Source: CAWCGU01 sp963838095 (GTDB lineage Bacteria; Actinomycetota; Thermoleophilia; Solirubrobacterales; 70-9). Taken from it: 64,000 bases of DNA. This document shows positions 7,549-15,088 of this stretch, piece by piece. The DNA lies in assembly GCA_963838095.1 (NCBI GenBank), contig CAWIPO010000007.1, forward strand, positions 124,001 through 188,000. Reading direction: 5' to 3'. The notes below the pieces were generated by a model. The model was not told the DNA's origin and searched no databases. It was given only the letters and a program-made list of their open reading frames with translations. The translations under genes were made by a program, and so were the position numbers. How positions within the stretch are numbered: the first letter of the stretch is position 1; each line of letters opens with the position of its first letter.

Positions 7549-10500
7549 CTACTCCGTCGAAATGCTTGGGTCGGCCTGCACTTTGTGCGGGACGATCATC
7601 AGGAAGTTCTCGAGTGGCTTTACGGCCAGGGCGACCATGCGCTCGGCCTCCTCGTACTGGTCGGTGGCGCGGAGCTCGGCGGCGTAGTGGTCGAGGAGGT
7701 CCTCGATGTCGAGCATGCCCTCGGCGTCGATTTCGAGCAGCTCCACCTTTGCGCCCTCTCCGAGGCGGCGCTCGATGGCCTCGCGGTCGAGGTTCCATTC
7801 CGGGTTGATGCGGCAGTAGACGCGGCCGCCCGACATCCCCGCGCATGCCCATGGGCCGAGGTCGCCGAGGACCACCGCGCGGCCCGAGGTCATGTACTCG
7901 AACGCGAACCCCTTGGCGTTGGCGCGGTCGACGATCAGTCCACGTGAGTCGTCAAGCGGTTCGGCGGGCTCGCCGCCGAGGACGACGTCGGCCCCCGAGA
8001 GGCGGATGCAGAAGCGTGAATCGGCTGAGCCCTGGACGAACAGTCTGCCGCGCTGGGCGCCGTACGCGAACGACTTGCCGACGGAGCCGTTGACCCGCGT
8101 TCCGTCGCGGTTCTTCCCCTTCATCACGGAAACGGTGCCGCCGAGCATCGTCTTGCCGACCCCGTCCTGGGCGCCGCCCTCCACCCGGATCACGACCCCG
8201 TAGGCGTTGAAGGCGCCGAAGCCCTGGCCGGCGACGGAGCCGCCGTTGAAGCTCAGCTCGGCCATCACGTCGTCGCTGCCCTCGGCCAAGTCCCCGTAGA
8301 TGCGGCCGCGGGCGATCGCGCCCGAGAGCTCGGTGCCGAGCACGCGGTCGTTGGCGTCGGTGCGGCGGGGGAACTCCTGCGTCACAACCGTCCCCGAGCA
8401 CACCTCGTCGGCGAGCGAGGCGATCTGCGCCGACGCCTGCTTTGGCTGCATCCGGATCGGGCGGGCGACCACCAGGCCGGCCTCGGCGCGGGCCTCGGCC
8501 ATCACCTCCTCGGTGACCGGAAGGTCGATCGGCTCCAGGTCGAGGTACTCCTCGAGCGGCATGATCAGCTCGGCCAGGTCGATGCGGTCCGCATGCGCGA
8601 CCTGCTCGAGCAGGTCGTAGCGACCGACCAGGTCCTGGGCGCGCTCGTAGCCGAGCCCCGCAACCACCTGCTTCACCTCTTCTCCCATCGACTCGAAGAA
8701 GCGGGCGCAGTTCTCCGCCGCGGTCGAGACGTTCTGGGGGGTGAACTTCTTCAGCCCGTGCTCGGTCGCCTGCTCGGTGGTCTCGATCTGGGTCGCGATC
8801 CCGACGTGGCAGGTGTCGAGCTGGCAGCCGCGGCAGATCGTGCATCCGAGCGAGACCATCGCCAGGGTGCCGAAGGCGATCCGGTTCGCCCCCATGCACA
8901 GCAGCTTCACGACGTCGTGGGCGTGGCGGTACCCGCCGTCGGCCCAGATCTCGACCCGGTTGCGGATCCCGGCCTCCATCAGCGCCCGGTGGACGAGTCG
9001 CGTGCCGATGTCGGAGGGCAGCCCGACGTGGCGGAGGGCGTGCTGGCGCGCGGCACCGGTACCACCCTCGAATCCGGAGAGGGTGATGATGTCGGCGCCC
9101 GCCTTCGCAATCCCGAGCCCGATCGTGCCGACGTTCGGCACCACCGGAACCTTCACGGACACGCGCACGTCTGGGTTCACGGTCTTCAGCTCGTCGATCA
9201 GCTCCGCCAGATCCTCGATCGAGTACAGGTCGTGGTTGTTCGAGGGCGAGATCAGGTCGGTGCCGGGGGTCGCGTTGCGCGCCGCGGCCACCTTCTCGGA
9301 GACCTTCTTGCCCGGCAGGTGGCCTCCCTCGCCGGGCTTGGCGCCCTGGCCGATCTTGATCTCGGCGACGTACGAGGCGTTCAGCATCTCCGCGGAGACG
9401 CCGAAGCGACCCGACGCGACCTGCTGCCCGCGCCACTTGCGGTACCGGCCGTACATGTCCTGGATCTCGCCGCCCTCGCCGTTGATGCAGAGGATGTTGA
9501 TCTGCTTCGCCGCCTCCGGATAGGCGCGGAAAGCCGGCTCGGACTGCGAGCCGAAGCTCATCGAGGAAATCACCAGCGGGTAGGAGTGATGGCCGACCGA
9601 CACGTCCACCCCAGAGGGGTCGACGGGCTCACGGTCGCCCTTGAGCCCCATGATGTGGCGCATCGAGATCGGGTTCTCGGCCTCGAGCGCGCGCACCTTC
9701 TCGGAGTACTCCTCGTAGCCTCCCTGGCCGTTCGCGGCCGCGATCGCGGCCTTGTAGACCTTGGGGTAGAAGCGGAAGGTCTTCGCCGGCTTCGCCGAGT
9801 CGTCCTCGCCGCCCAGCACGTTGTGGCGGACATCGGTGTCGGCATCGAGCTCGGCGAAACCGACGCCGCCCGATTCGGATGCGGCGAACGTCTCGCACTG
9901 GAGGATCTCCGCCAGTTCCGGCTTGACGCCGATCGAGGAGAACTGCCGCGCGTAGCCACGGGTCTCGTGGATGCCGATGGTCGAGATCACCTTCTCGATT
10001 CCCTTGCGCAGCGCCGAGCAGATGTGGTCGACGTCCTGCTTGTAGTCGTCGACGCAGATCACCTCGAGCATCACGTACGGGCAGACCCCGTTGGCGCCGA
10101 GGCCGAGCGCGAGGACGACGTCGTGGACGTTGCGGATCGCGGCCGAGCGCAGCACCAGCGAGCAGCGCCGGCGCAGGTTCTCCTCCCCCGCCTGGACGCG
10201 GAACTGCTTCAGAGCCTGGTCAACCGCCGAGGTCGCGAGGTGCGGATCGAGGTAGCGGCGATCGCCGTCGTAGACGATGCGGTCGGTCAGCACCACGAGC
10301 TCGGCGCCCTCGCGGACTTTCTTCACCGCCTCCTGCTTGATGCGCTCGATCGCCCCTTGCGTCGTCTCGGATTCGAGCAGCGAGATGTCCAGCGCCGCGG
10401 CGCGGTCGCGGAACTGCTCCCACAGGTCCTCGAGCAGGTAGGTCTCGTGGGCGCGGGCGATCTTGCGGTAGGTCTCGTCCGAAAGCGGCGCCATCTCGTC

Positions 10501-12204
10501 ATGGCCGCCGAGAATGATCGGGAACGCCGTCTCGACGGTGGCGGTGTCGGTGGCGGGATCGTGCAGCGAGGGCCGCCGGCCGAAGACCGCCCGGGTGGAG
10601 AAGTGCTCGATCTCGCGCTCGCGGTCGATCGCCGGGTTGGTGACCACCGCAACCGTCTCCTTGAAGTAGTCGGCGAGGTTCTGGCGCTCGGGTGAGAGCG
10701 CGGCGAGCGGGCCGTCATAGCCGAGCGAGCCGATCGGCTCGGCGCCGTTCGAGGCCATCTGCTGCACGAGCTTCACGTCGTCGCGCTGCCAGCCGAAGCC
10801 CGCGAGGACGCGATCGGGGACCTTGACGGGCTCTGACGGGCCGGCGCTGGTGTAGCCGGGGATTTCCTCACCCTCCAGCGGTCCCCCGGTTTCAAGCGCC
10901 CGCTCGTACGGTGCCGCCTGGTCGGTGCCGGTTCGCCCCAGCCACCGCCGGGCCACCTCGCGCACCACCTCCTCGTGCTCCCACAGGCGCGAGCCGCGGG
11001 CACCGCGATCGATGGTGACCATGAACTTCTCCCCCGGCCCGAGCGGCTTCGGCTCGGAGACCATCTGCTCGCAGGAGACGACGCCCGGCTCGGAGCTGAA
11101 GATGAAGTCGTCCGGCGTCTCCAGCTTCCACAGCGGGCGCAGGCCGAGGGCGTCAGCCGAGAACACGCACTCGTCTTCGCTCTGCGCGATCAGCGCCACC
11201 GGGCCCTGTGCGAAGGGACCCATCGTCTGGCGGAGGTACATGTAGAAGCCGCGCAGATCCTCTGGCAGCGCCGCAATCTCGTCGACGATCGGCGGCACCA
11301 CCGCCTCCATCGCCTCTGCGAGCGAGAGCCCCTGCACGCGGATCAGCGTGTCGACCGTGCGGTTCAGATCCTGGGAGTCCGAGCCTCCGGGCTCGATCGG
11401 GACCTCGAGCATCCGCGCCTCCTGGCGCAGCTGCTCGATGGTGTTGATCTCGCCGTTGTGGCCGAGGACCGAGAACGGCTGCACGCGCTTGAACGACGGC
11501 CAGGTGTTGGTCGAGTAGCGGTTGTGGCCGAGGGCGGTGACGGTCTCGAAACGCTGGTCGGCGAGGTCGGTGTAGTAGTCGCCCAGCACCTTTGGAGCGC
11601 CCATCACCTTGTAGACGCAGGTGGCGTGCGAGAACGACGGGATGTGCACGCCGAGCTCGCGTTCGAGCTCGACCATCAAGTCGAAGAGGACGCGAGCCCG
11701 CCGCTTCGTGTCTGCGACGAGCCCGGCAACCTGCCAGAAATGCGGCTCCTCCTCGCGCGCGGTCGGCCCCAGCGCGGCTGAGCTCACCGCCGCCAGGCGC
11801 TCGGCGAGGATCCGAAAGCCGCCGCGGCCGAGGATCTCGCGCGCGTCGTGCTGCACCCGGTCGAGGTCCTGGGAGCGCTCGACGAACACGTGCGCGACCG
11901 CGAAGGCGTCGTCAAGCGCCAGCGCCGGGTTGTGGCCGCCGACGCGGATCTCCTCCGCCCAGATCTTGCGCGGGATGTCGACCAGGAGGCCGCAGCCGTC
12001 GCCCTCGCCGTCGACGTTGCCGGCGCGGTGAAGCATCTTCTGGAGGTTTGCGAGCGCGAGGTCGACCGGCTCGCGGCTCGGCGTCGCGTCCTTGCGGACG
12101 GACGCGTAGATCGCGCACGCGTCACGATCCTCGACGCTCGGCGGCGAGACACGCGGGCGCCAAGGGAGCTCGGGTGAGTACCGGCGCGGTGAGCTGTCCT
12201 TCAT
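7549..12204 (-). CDS. gltB: glutamate synthase large subunit (GOGAT alpha)
   Basis: The 1551-residue enzyme transfers the glutamine amide to 2-oxoglutarate. It has all four domains. (1) A class II glutaminase, whose nucleophile is probably Cys 30 (DACAIY) after loss of a 29-residue propeptide, with GHNRYSTNTWPS and GHNGEINT. (2) The central domain (SPERQNLADYFK, VTNPAIDRE). (3) The FMN domain, with 3Fe-4S cysteines in CTICRGCQLDTC near residues 1118-1130. (4) The C-terminal GXGXG beta-helix. A strong ribosome site (GGGAGG) precedes ATG 12204. The glutaminase N-terminus is divergent from textbook GltB. No gltD lies in the window, so the electron donor (NADPH via a distant GltD, or ferredoxin) is open. 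It is divergent from parA. Confidence 0.96.
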   Translation of the reverse strand: MKDSSPRRYSPELPWRPRVSPPSVEDRDACAIYASVRKDATPSREPVDLALANLQKMLHRAGNVDGEGDGCGLLVDIPRKIWAEEIRVGGHNPALALDDAFAVAHVFVERSQDLDRVQHDAREILGRGGFRILAERLAAVSSAALGPTAREEEPHFWQVAGLVADTKRRARVLFDLMVELERELGVHIPSFSHATCVYKVMGAPKVLGDYYTDLADQRFETVTALGHNRYSTNTWPSFKRVQPFSVLGHNGEINTIEQLRQEARMLEVPIEPGGSDSQDLNRTVDTLIRVQGLSLAEAMEAVVPPIVDEIAALPEDLRGFYMYLRQTMGPFAQGPVALIAQSEDECVFSADALGLRPLWKLETPDDFIFSSEPGVVSCEQMVSEPKPLGPGEKFMVTIDRGARGSRLWEHEEVVREVARRWLGRTGTDQAAPYERALETGGPLEGEEIPGYTSAGPSEPVKVPDRVLAGFGWQRDDVKLVQQMASNGAEPIGSLGYDGPLAALSPERQNLADYFKETVAVVTNPAIDREREIEHFSTRAVFGRRPSLHDPATDTATVETAFPIILGGHDEMAPLSDETYRKIARAHETYLLEDLWEQFRDRAAALDISLLESETTQGAIERIKQEAVKKVREGAELVVLTDRIVYDGDRRYLDPHLATSAVDQALKQFRVQAGEENLRRRCSLVLRSAAIRNVHDVVLALGLGANGVCPYVMLEVICVDDYKQDVDHICSALRKGIEKVISTIGIHETRGYARQFSSIGVKPELAEILQCETFAASESGGVGFAELDADTDVRHNVLGGEDDSAKPAKTFRFYPKVYKAAIAAANGQGGYEEYSEKVRALEAENPISMRHIMGLKGDREPVDPSGVDVSVGHHSYPLVISSMSFGSQSEPAFRAYPEAAKQINILCINGEGGEIQDMYGRYRKWRGQQVASGRFGVSAEMLNASYVAEIKIGQGAKPGEGGHLPGKKVSEKVAAARNATPGTDLISPSNNHDLYSIEDLAELIDELKTVNPDVRVSVKVPVVPNVGTIGLGIAKAGADIITLSGFEGGTGAARQHALRHVGLPSDIGTRLVHRALMEAGIRNRVEIWADGGYRHAHDVVKLLCMGANRIAFGTLAMVSLGCTICRGCQLDTCHVGIATQIETTEQATEHGLKKFTPQNVSTAAENCARFFESMGEEVKQVVAGLGYERAQDLVGRYDLLEQVAHADRIDLAELIMPLEEYLDLEPIDLPVTEEVMAEARAEAGLVVARPIRMQPKQASAQIASLADEVCSGTVVTQEFPRRTDANDRVLGTELSGAIARGRIYGDLAEGSDDVMAELSFNGGSVAGQGFGAFNAYGVVIRVEGGAQDGVGKTMLGGTVSVMKGKNRDGTRVNGSVGKSFAYGAQRGRLFVQGSADSRFCIRLSGADVVLGGEPAEPLDDSRGLIVDRANAKGFAFEYMTSGRAVVLGDLGPWACAGMSGGRVYCRINPEWNLDREAIERRLGEGAKVELLEIDAEGMLDIEDLLDHYAAELRATDQYEEAERMVALAVKPLENFLMIVPHKVQADPSISTE

Positions 12205-12311
12205 TTTTCCTCCCGGTTTCCGCGCCTTCTTCGAGCGGGCGCGCGACGGGCTTCATGCTCTCGCCGGCGACCCACAACCGGCGAGCAGCACCTGGGGGCG
12301 AAGCGGAATTA

Positions 12312-12317
12312 TATAGT
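12312..12317 (+). promoter_or_regulatory. putative -10 box for a leaderless parA transcript
   Basis: TATAGT lies 7 bases before the ATC that aligns with the usual ParA initiator Met, so transcription would begin at or within a base of the first codon. There is no Shine-Dalgarno sequence and no good -35 box. Confidence 0.4.
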
Positions 12318-12324
12318 CGCGGGC

Positions 12325-13119
12325 ATCGCCACGACGATCGCAATCCTCTCTCAAAAGGGTGGGACCGGTAAGACCACGACCACCCGCACCCTCGCCGATG
12401 TGTTCACCAAGATCGGAATCGACACGCTGGCGGTGGACGCCGATCCGCAGGGCAATCTCTCGGACTACTTCGACGCCGATCCCGAGGCGACGCCGACGCT
12501 CGGCGACGTGCTCGCGGGGCAGGCCAAGGCAGTCGACGCCGTCCACGTCAACGGGCGTGTGATCCCGGCCAACCTCGGGCTTGCGGAGTCCGAGCTGCTG
12601 CTGGCGGGAAAGATGGGGCGCGAGCTGACGCTGCGAAACGCGCTCCGGGAGCTCAAGCGCGAGCGCGAAATGATCCTGATCGACTGCCCGCCGACGCTGG
12701 GGCTGCTGACCGTCAACTCGGTGGTGGCCGCCGACTACGCGATCCTCACCGCCGAGGCGCAGTACTTCTCGCTGCAGGGCATCGAGCAGGCGATGGAGGT
12801 GATCGGCCTCGCCCGGGAGACGCTGAACCCGGAGCTGGAGCTGCTCGGGGTCGTGCTGAACATCGCCAACATGCGCACCAACCACGCTCGCCAGACCCGC
12901 GAGATACTCGCCGAGGAGTTCGACGGCAAGCTGTTCGACGCGATCATCCGCCAATCGATCGCCTACGCCGAATCGGCCGAGCGCGCGATCCCGATCCTCG
13001 ACTATCGGCCCGACCGGGGGGTCGACTACCTCCGGCTCGCCAGGGAGATCCTGCTCAGGCTGGGGATGGAATCGCGCGCGGCCGAGGTGCGCGGCCTCGA
13101 GAGCGCCATCGCCGGATAG
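12325..13119 (+). CDS. parA: ParA/Soj-type ATPase, no canonical start codon
   Basis: This is a deviant-Walker ATPase of about 264 residues that segregates chromosomes or positions cellular cargo. Walker A is SQKGGTGKTTTT, the A' segment is VDADPQGNLSDYFD, Walker B is MILIDCPPTLG. The family N-terminus normally reads Met-Ala-Thr-Thr-Ile-Ala-Ile; here the frame reads Ile-Ala-Thr-Thr-Ile-Ala-Ile, so the codon at the Met position is ATC (12325). No ATG, GTG or TTG occurs in frame until GTG 12400, which would delete Walker A. Either an ATC start or a base error is implied. No ParB gene or parS-like cluster was noticed nearby, so it may be an orphan MinD/ParA-like positioning protein. It is divergent from gltB. 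Confidence 0.85.
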   Translation: MATTIAILSQKGGTGKTTTTRTLADVFTKIGIDTLAVDADPQGNLSDYFDADPEATPTLGDVLAGQAKAVDAVHVNGRVIPANLGLAESELLLAGKMGRELTLRNALRELKREREMILIDCPPTLGLLTVNSVVAADYAILTAEAQYFSLQGIEQAMEVIGLARETLNPELELLGVVLNIANMRTNHARQTREILAEEFDGKLFDAIIRQSIAYAESAERAIPILDYRPDRGVDYLRLAREILLRLGMESRAAEVRGLESAIAG

Positions 13120-13169
13120 GGCTGATGTTCACGTTCAGATTCGAACACTGAGGAGGAGGAACCCCGGCA

Positions 13170-13571
13170 ATGCGCAACTACACGGTTCTCGAGGGCGAGG
13201 ACGCGGTCGACTTCATGTCCCAGTATCCGGGCTACGGCCAGATGCTGTCCTACACCCAGGGGCTGGGAGCGGAGCAGGTGGCGCTGACCCTGCGCCGGAT
13301 GCCGCCGGGAACGGGCGGCAAGGGTTCCTACGGCCATCGGCACAAGACACAGGAAGAGCTGGTCCTGGTCGTCGACGGGGTACTCCAGGTGAAGGTCGAC
13401 GACGACGTGATGGAGCTGGGCGCGGGGACGGCGATCCGCTTCGGCCCGGAAGCCGTCCGCTCGGTGCACAACGACGGCCCCGGCGAGACGACGATCATTC
13501 TCGTCTCGGTGCGGATCGACGACGCGCAGGGAGACACCGAGCAGATCCCGGACTTCTGGCCCGAGGATTAG
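13170..13571 (+). CDS. cupin-domain protein
   Basis: This 133-residue single cupin has metal-ligand motif 1 as YGHRHKTQEE (His, His, Glu) and motif 2 near FGPEAVRSVHNDG (His). The fold is a small beta-barrel; many stand-alone cupins are dioxygenases, isomerases or sugar-binding proteins, and the substrate cannot be told here. A strong ribosome site (GAGGAGGAGG, from 13150) lies 10 bases before the ATG. The 50 bases between parA and this gene contain a loose inverted repeat (TGTTC ... GAACA), possibly part of a promoter or operator. Confidence 0.85.
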   Translation: MRNYTVLEGEDAVDFMSQYPGYGQMLSYTQGLGAEQVALTLRRMPPGTGGKGSYGHRHKTQEELVLVVDGVLQVKVDDDVMELGAGTAIRFGPEAVRSVHNDGPGETTIILVSVRIDDAQGDTEQIPDFWPED

Positions 13572-13581
13572 CCGCGGCGGC

Positions 13582-15057
13582 CTATTCGCCGGCGGTGTTC
13601 CTATCAAGCTGCGCGAGCACGCCCTCGCAGCTGCGGACGACTACACGCGCCGCCTCCGAGACGGCCAGTGAGCTCAGCGGGCTCTCGGCTCGCTGCTGCC
13701 AGCGCTCGATCGCGGCCATGCCCACCTGCCGCAGCTCATCGACGTCGGCATCTTCGGTCAGGCCGAGACGGGCCGCGGGGGTGCCGCCGGTGCCGCCGAG
13801 GAGGCGCTCCACCTCGTCGGTCTCCTCGGGCCTGAGGCGGACCTCGCCGGAGCGGATCCGCTTCAGCAGGCCGAGCTCGGCTATCTCGTGCGCCGAGGCA
13901 TGGATGCGCTCGACCTCTGCGGCCGCGAAGTCGGCCTCCTGCGAGGGAGTCTTGCGCCCCACCTCCTGAAGCTCGTCGAGCGAACGCCGATCGCTCAGCA
14001 CCTCATCGGGGACGGGAAGCTCGAAGATCTCGACCAGCTCCTCCTTCTCCGGCGGGGTCTGGATGGCCGACCGCGCCTTCGCGAGATCGGACGGCGTCAC
14101 TTCTCCCGTCTGCATCTTCGCCGGGCCTGCGTGCCGCTCGGCCGCCGCGCTCAGGGCCCCTCCCACCATCAGCAGCGTCTGGCTGCGAGCGAGCCAGCCT
14201 TGTCCGAAGGACTCGCCGGCGGCCTCGGCGAGGGCGACCCCAAACGCTTCCGCGCTGACGTAGCGGTCGCTCGGCGATTTGGCCAGAGCCTTCATCACCA
14301 CCTCGGCCACAGGCTCGGCGACCTCGGGCGCCGCTTCCGAGAGGGTTGTCGGATCCTGGTGCACGCGCTGGTAGAGGACGACCATCGGCGACTCGGCCGC
14401 GCCCGGAAAGGGCAGCGTGCCGGAGAGAAACTCGTACAGCGTGACACCCAGGGCGTAGACGTCCGTAGTCGGGCCGACGGGCTCGCCCAGCGCCTGTTCG
14501 GGCGCCATGTAGGACGGCGTCCCCAGGACCTGCCCGGCCCGCGTCGCCATCGTCATCCCGCCGTCCAGGACCTTGGCGATCCCGAAGTCGCCCACCTTCA
14601 TCACGCCCTCGGAAGAGAAGAGGAGGTTCTCTGGCTTCACGTCGCGGTGCAGGATCCCGCGCCCGTGTGCGTGCTGGAGCGCTGACGAGGCGGCGAGGCC
14701 GAGCGCGCAGGTCGTCTCCTGGGTCAGGCCCGCCCTCGAGAAGCGCTGCCAGGTGCTGCCGCCCGAGAGCTTTTCCATCACCAACAGGCACATTCCCTTG
14801 TGCTCGACGAAGTCGTGGACCGGGACGATGTGCGGGTGGTCGAGCGAGGCGAGCATCCTCGCCTCGACCAGGAAGCGCGCTCGTACCTGCGGGTCGGCGG
14901 CGAAGCCCTCGGGGAGCCGCTTGATCGCCACCTCTCGCCTCAGCTGGCGGTGCCTGCCCTCGAGCACCAGGCCGAACCCCCCGCGCCCGATCTCGCCCCC
15001 CACCTCGTAGGAGGGGAGCATCTCCTGCACGCGTTCGAGGTCGGGGCTGGTCGTCAT
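13582..15057 (-). CDS. eukaryotic-type Ser/Thr protein kinase, cytosolic
   Basis: The 491-residue protein has a complete Hanks-type kinase domain in its first 280 residues: glycine loop GEIGRGGFGLVLEG, Lys 46 in VAIKRL, catalytic loop ILHRDVKPENLLF, DFG in VGDFGIAKV and YMAPEQ. The remaining 210 residues are acidic and helical, with no transmembrane segment and no PASTA repeats, unlike PknB-type receptors. The kinase therefore has to take its signal from a partner. The gene starts 31 bases after the Hsp70-Kelch membrane protein gene ends, on the same strand, so the two are almost certainly one transcript. Confidence 0.94.
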   Translation of the reverse strand: MTTSPDLERVQEMLPSYEVGGEIGRGGFGLVLEGRHRQLRREVAIKRLPEGFAADPQVRARFLVEARMLASLDHPHIVPVHDFVEHKGMCLLVMEKLSGGSTWQRFSRAGLTQETTCALGLAASSALQHAHGRGILHRDVKPENLLFSSEGVMKVGDFGIAKVLDGGMTMATRAGQVLGTPSYMAPEQALGEPVGPTTDVYALGVTLYEFLSGTLPFPGAAESPMVVLYQRVHQDPTTLSEAAPEVAEPVAEVVMKALAKSPSDRYVSAEAFGVALAEAAGESFGQGWLARSQTLLMVGGALSAAAERHAGPAKMQTGEVTPSDLAKARSAIQTPPEKEELVEIFELPVPDEVLSDRRSLDELQEVGRKTPSQEADFAAAEVERIHASAHEIAELGLLKRIRSGEVRLRPEETDEVERLLGGTGGTPAARLGLTEDADVDELRQVGMAAIERWQQRAESPLSSLAVSEAARVVVRSCEGVLAQLDRNTAGE

Positions 15058-15088
15058 TCGATCACCCGCTCAGCGGCGCTCGCCGGAG

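Noticed and set aside
8593..10695. 700-codon open frame antisense to gltB
   Set aside because: Long antisense frames are expected at this GC content; the translation is Arg/Val/Leu/Asp-rich with no domain, while the opposite strand carries a complete conserved enzyme.
13127..13150. Operator before the cupin gene (TGTTC ... GAACA)
   Set aside because: The arms are only 5 bp with a 12-base gap and internal alternatives; below what I would trust without conservation.
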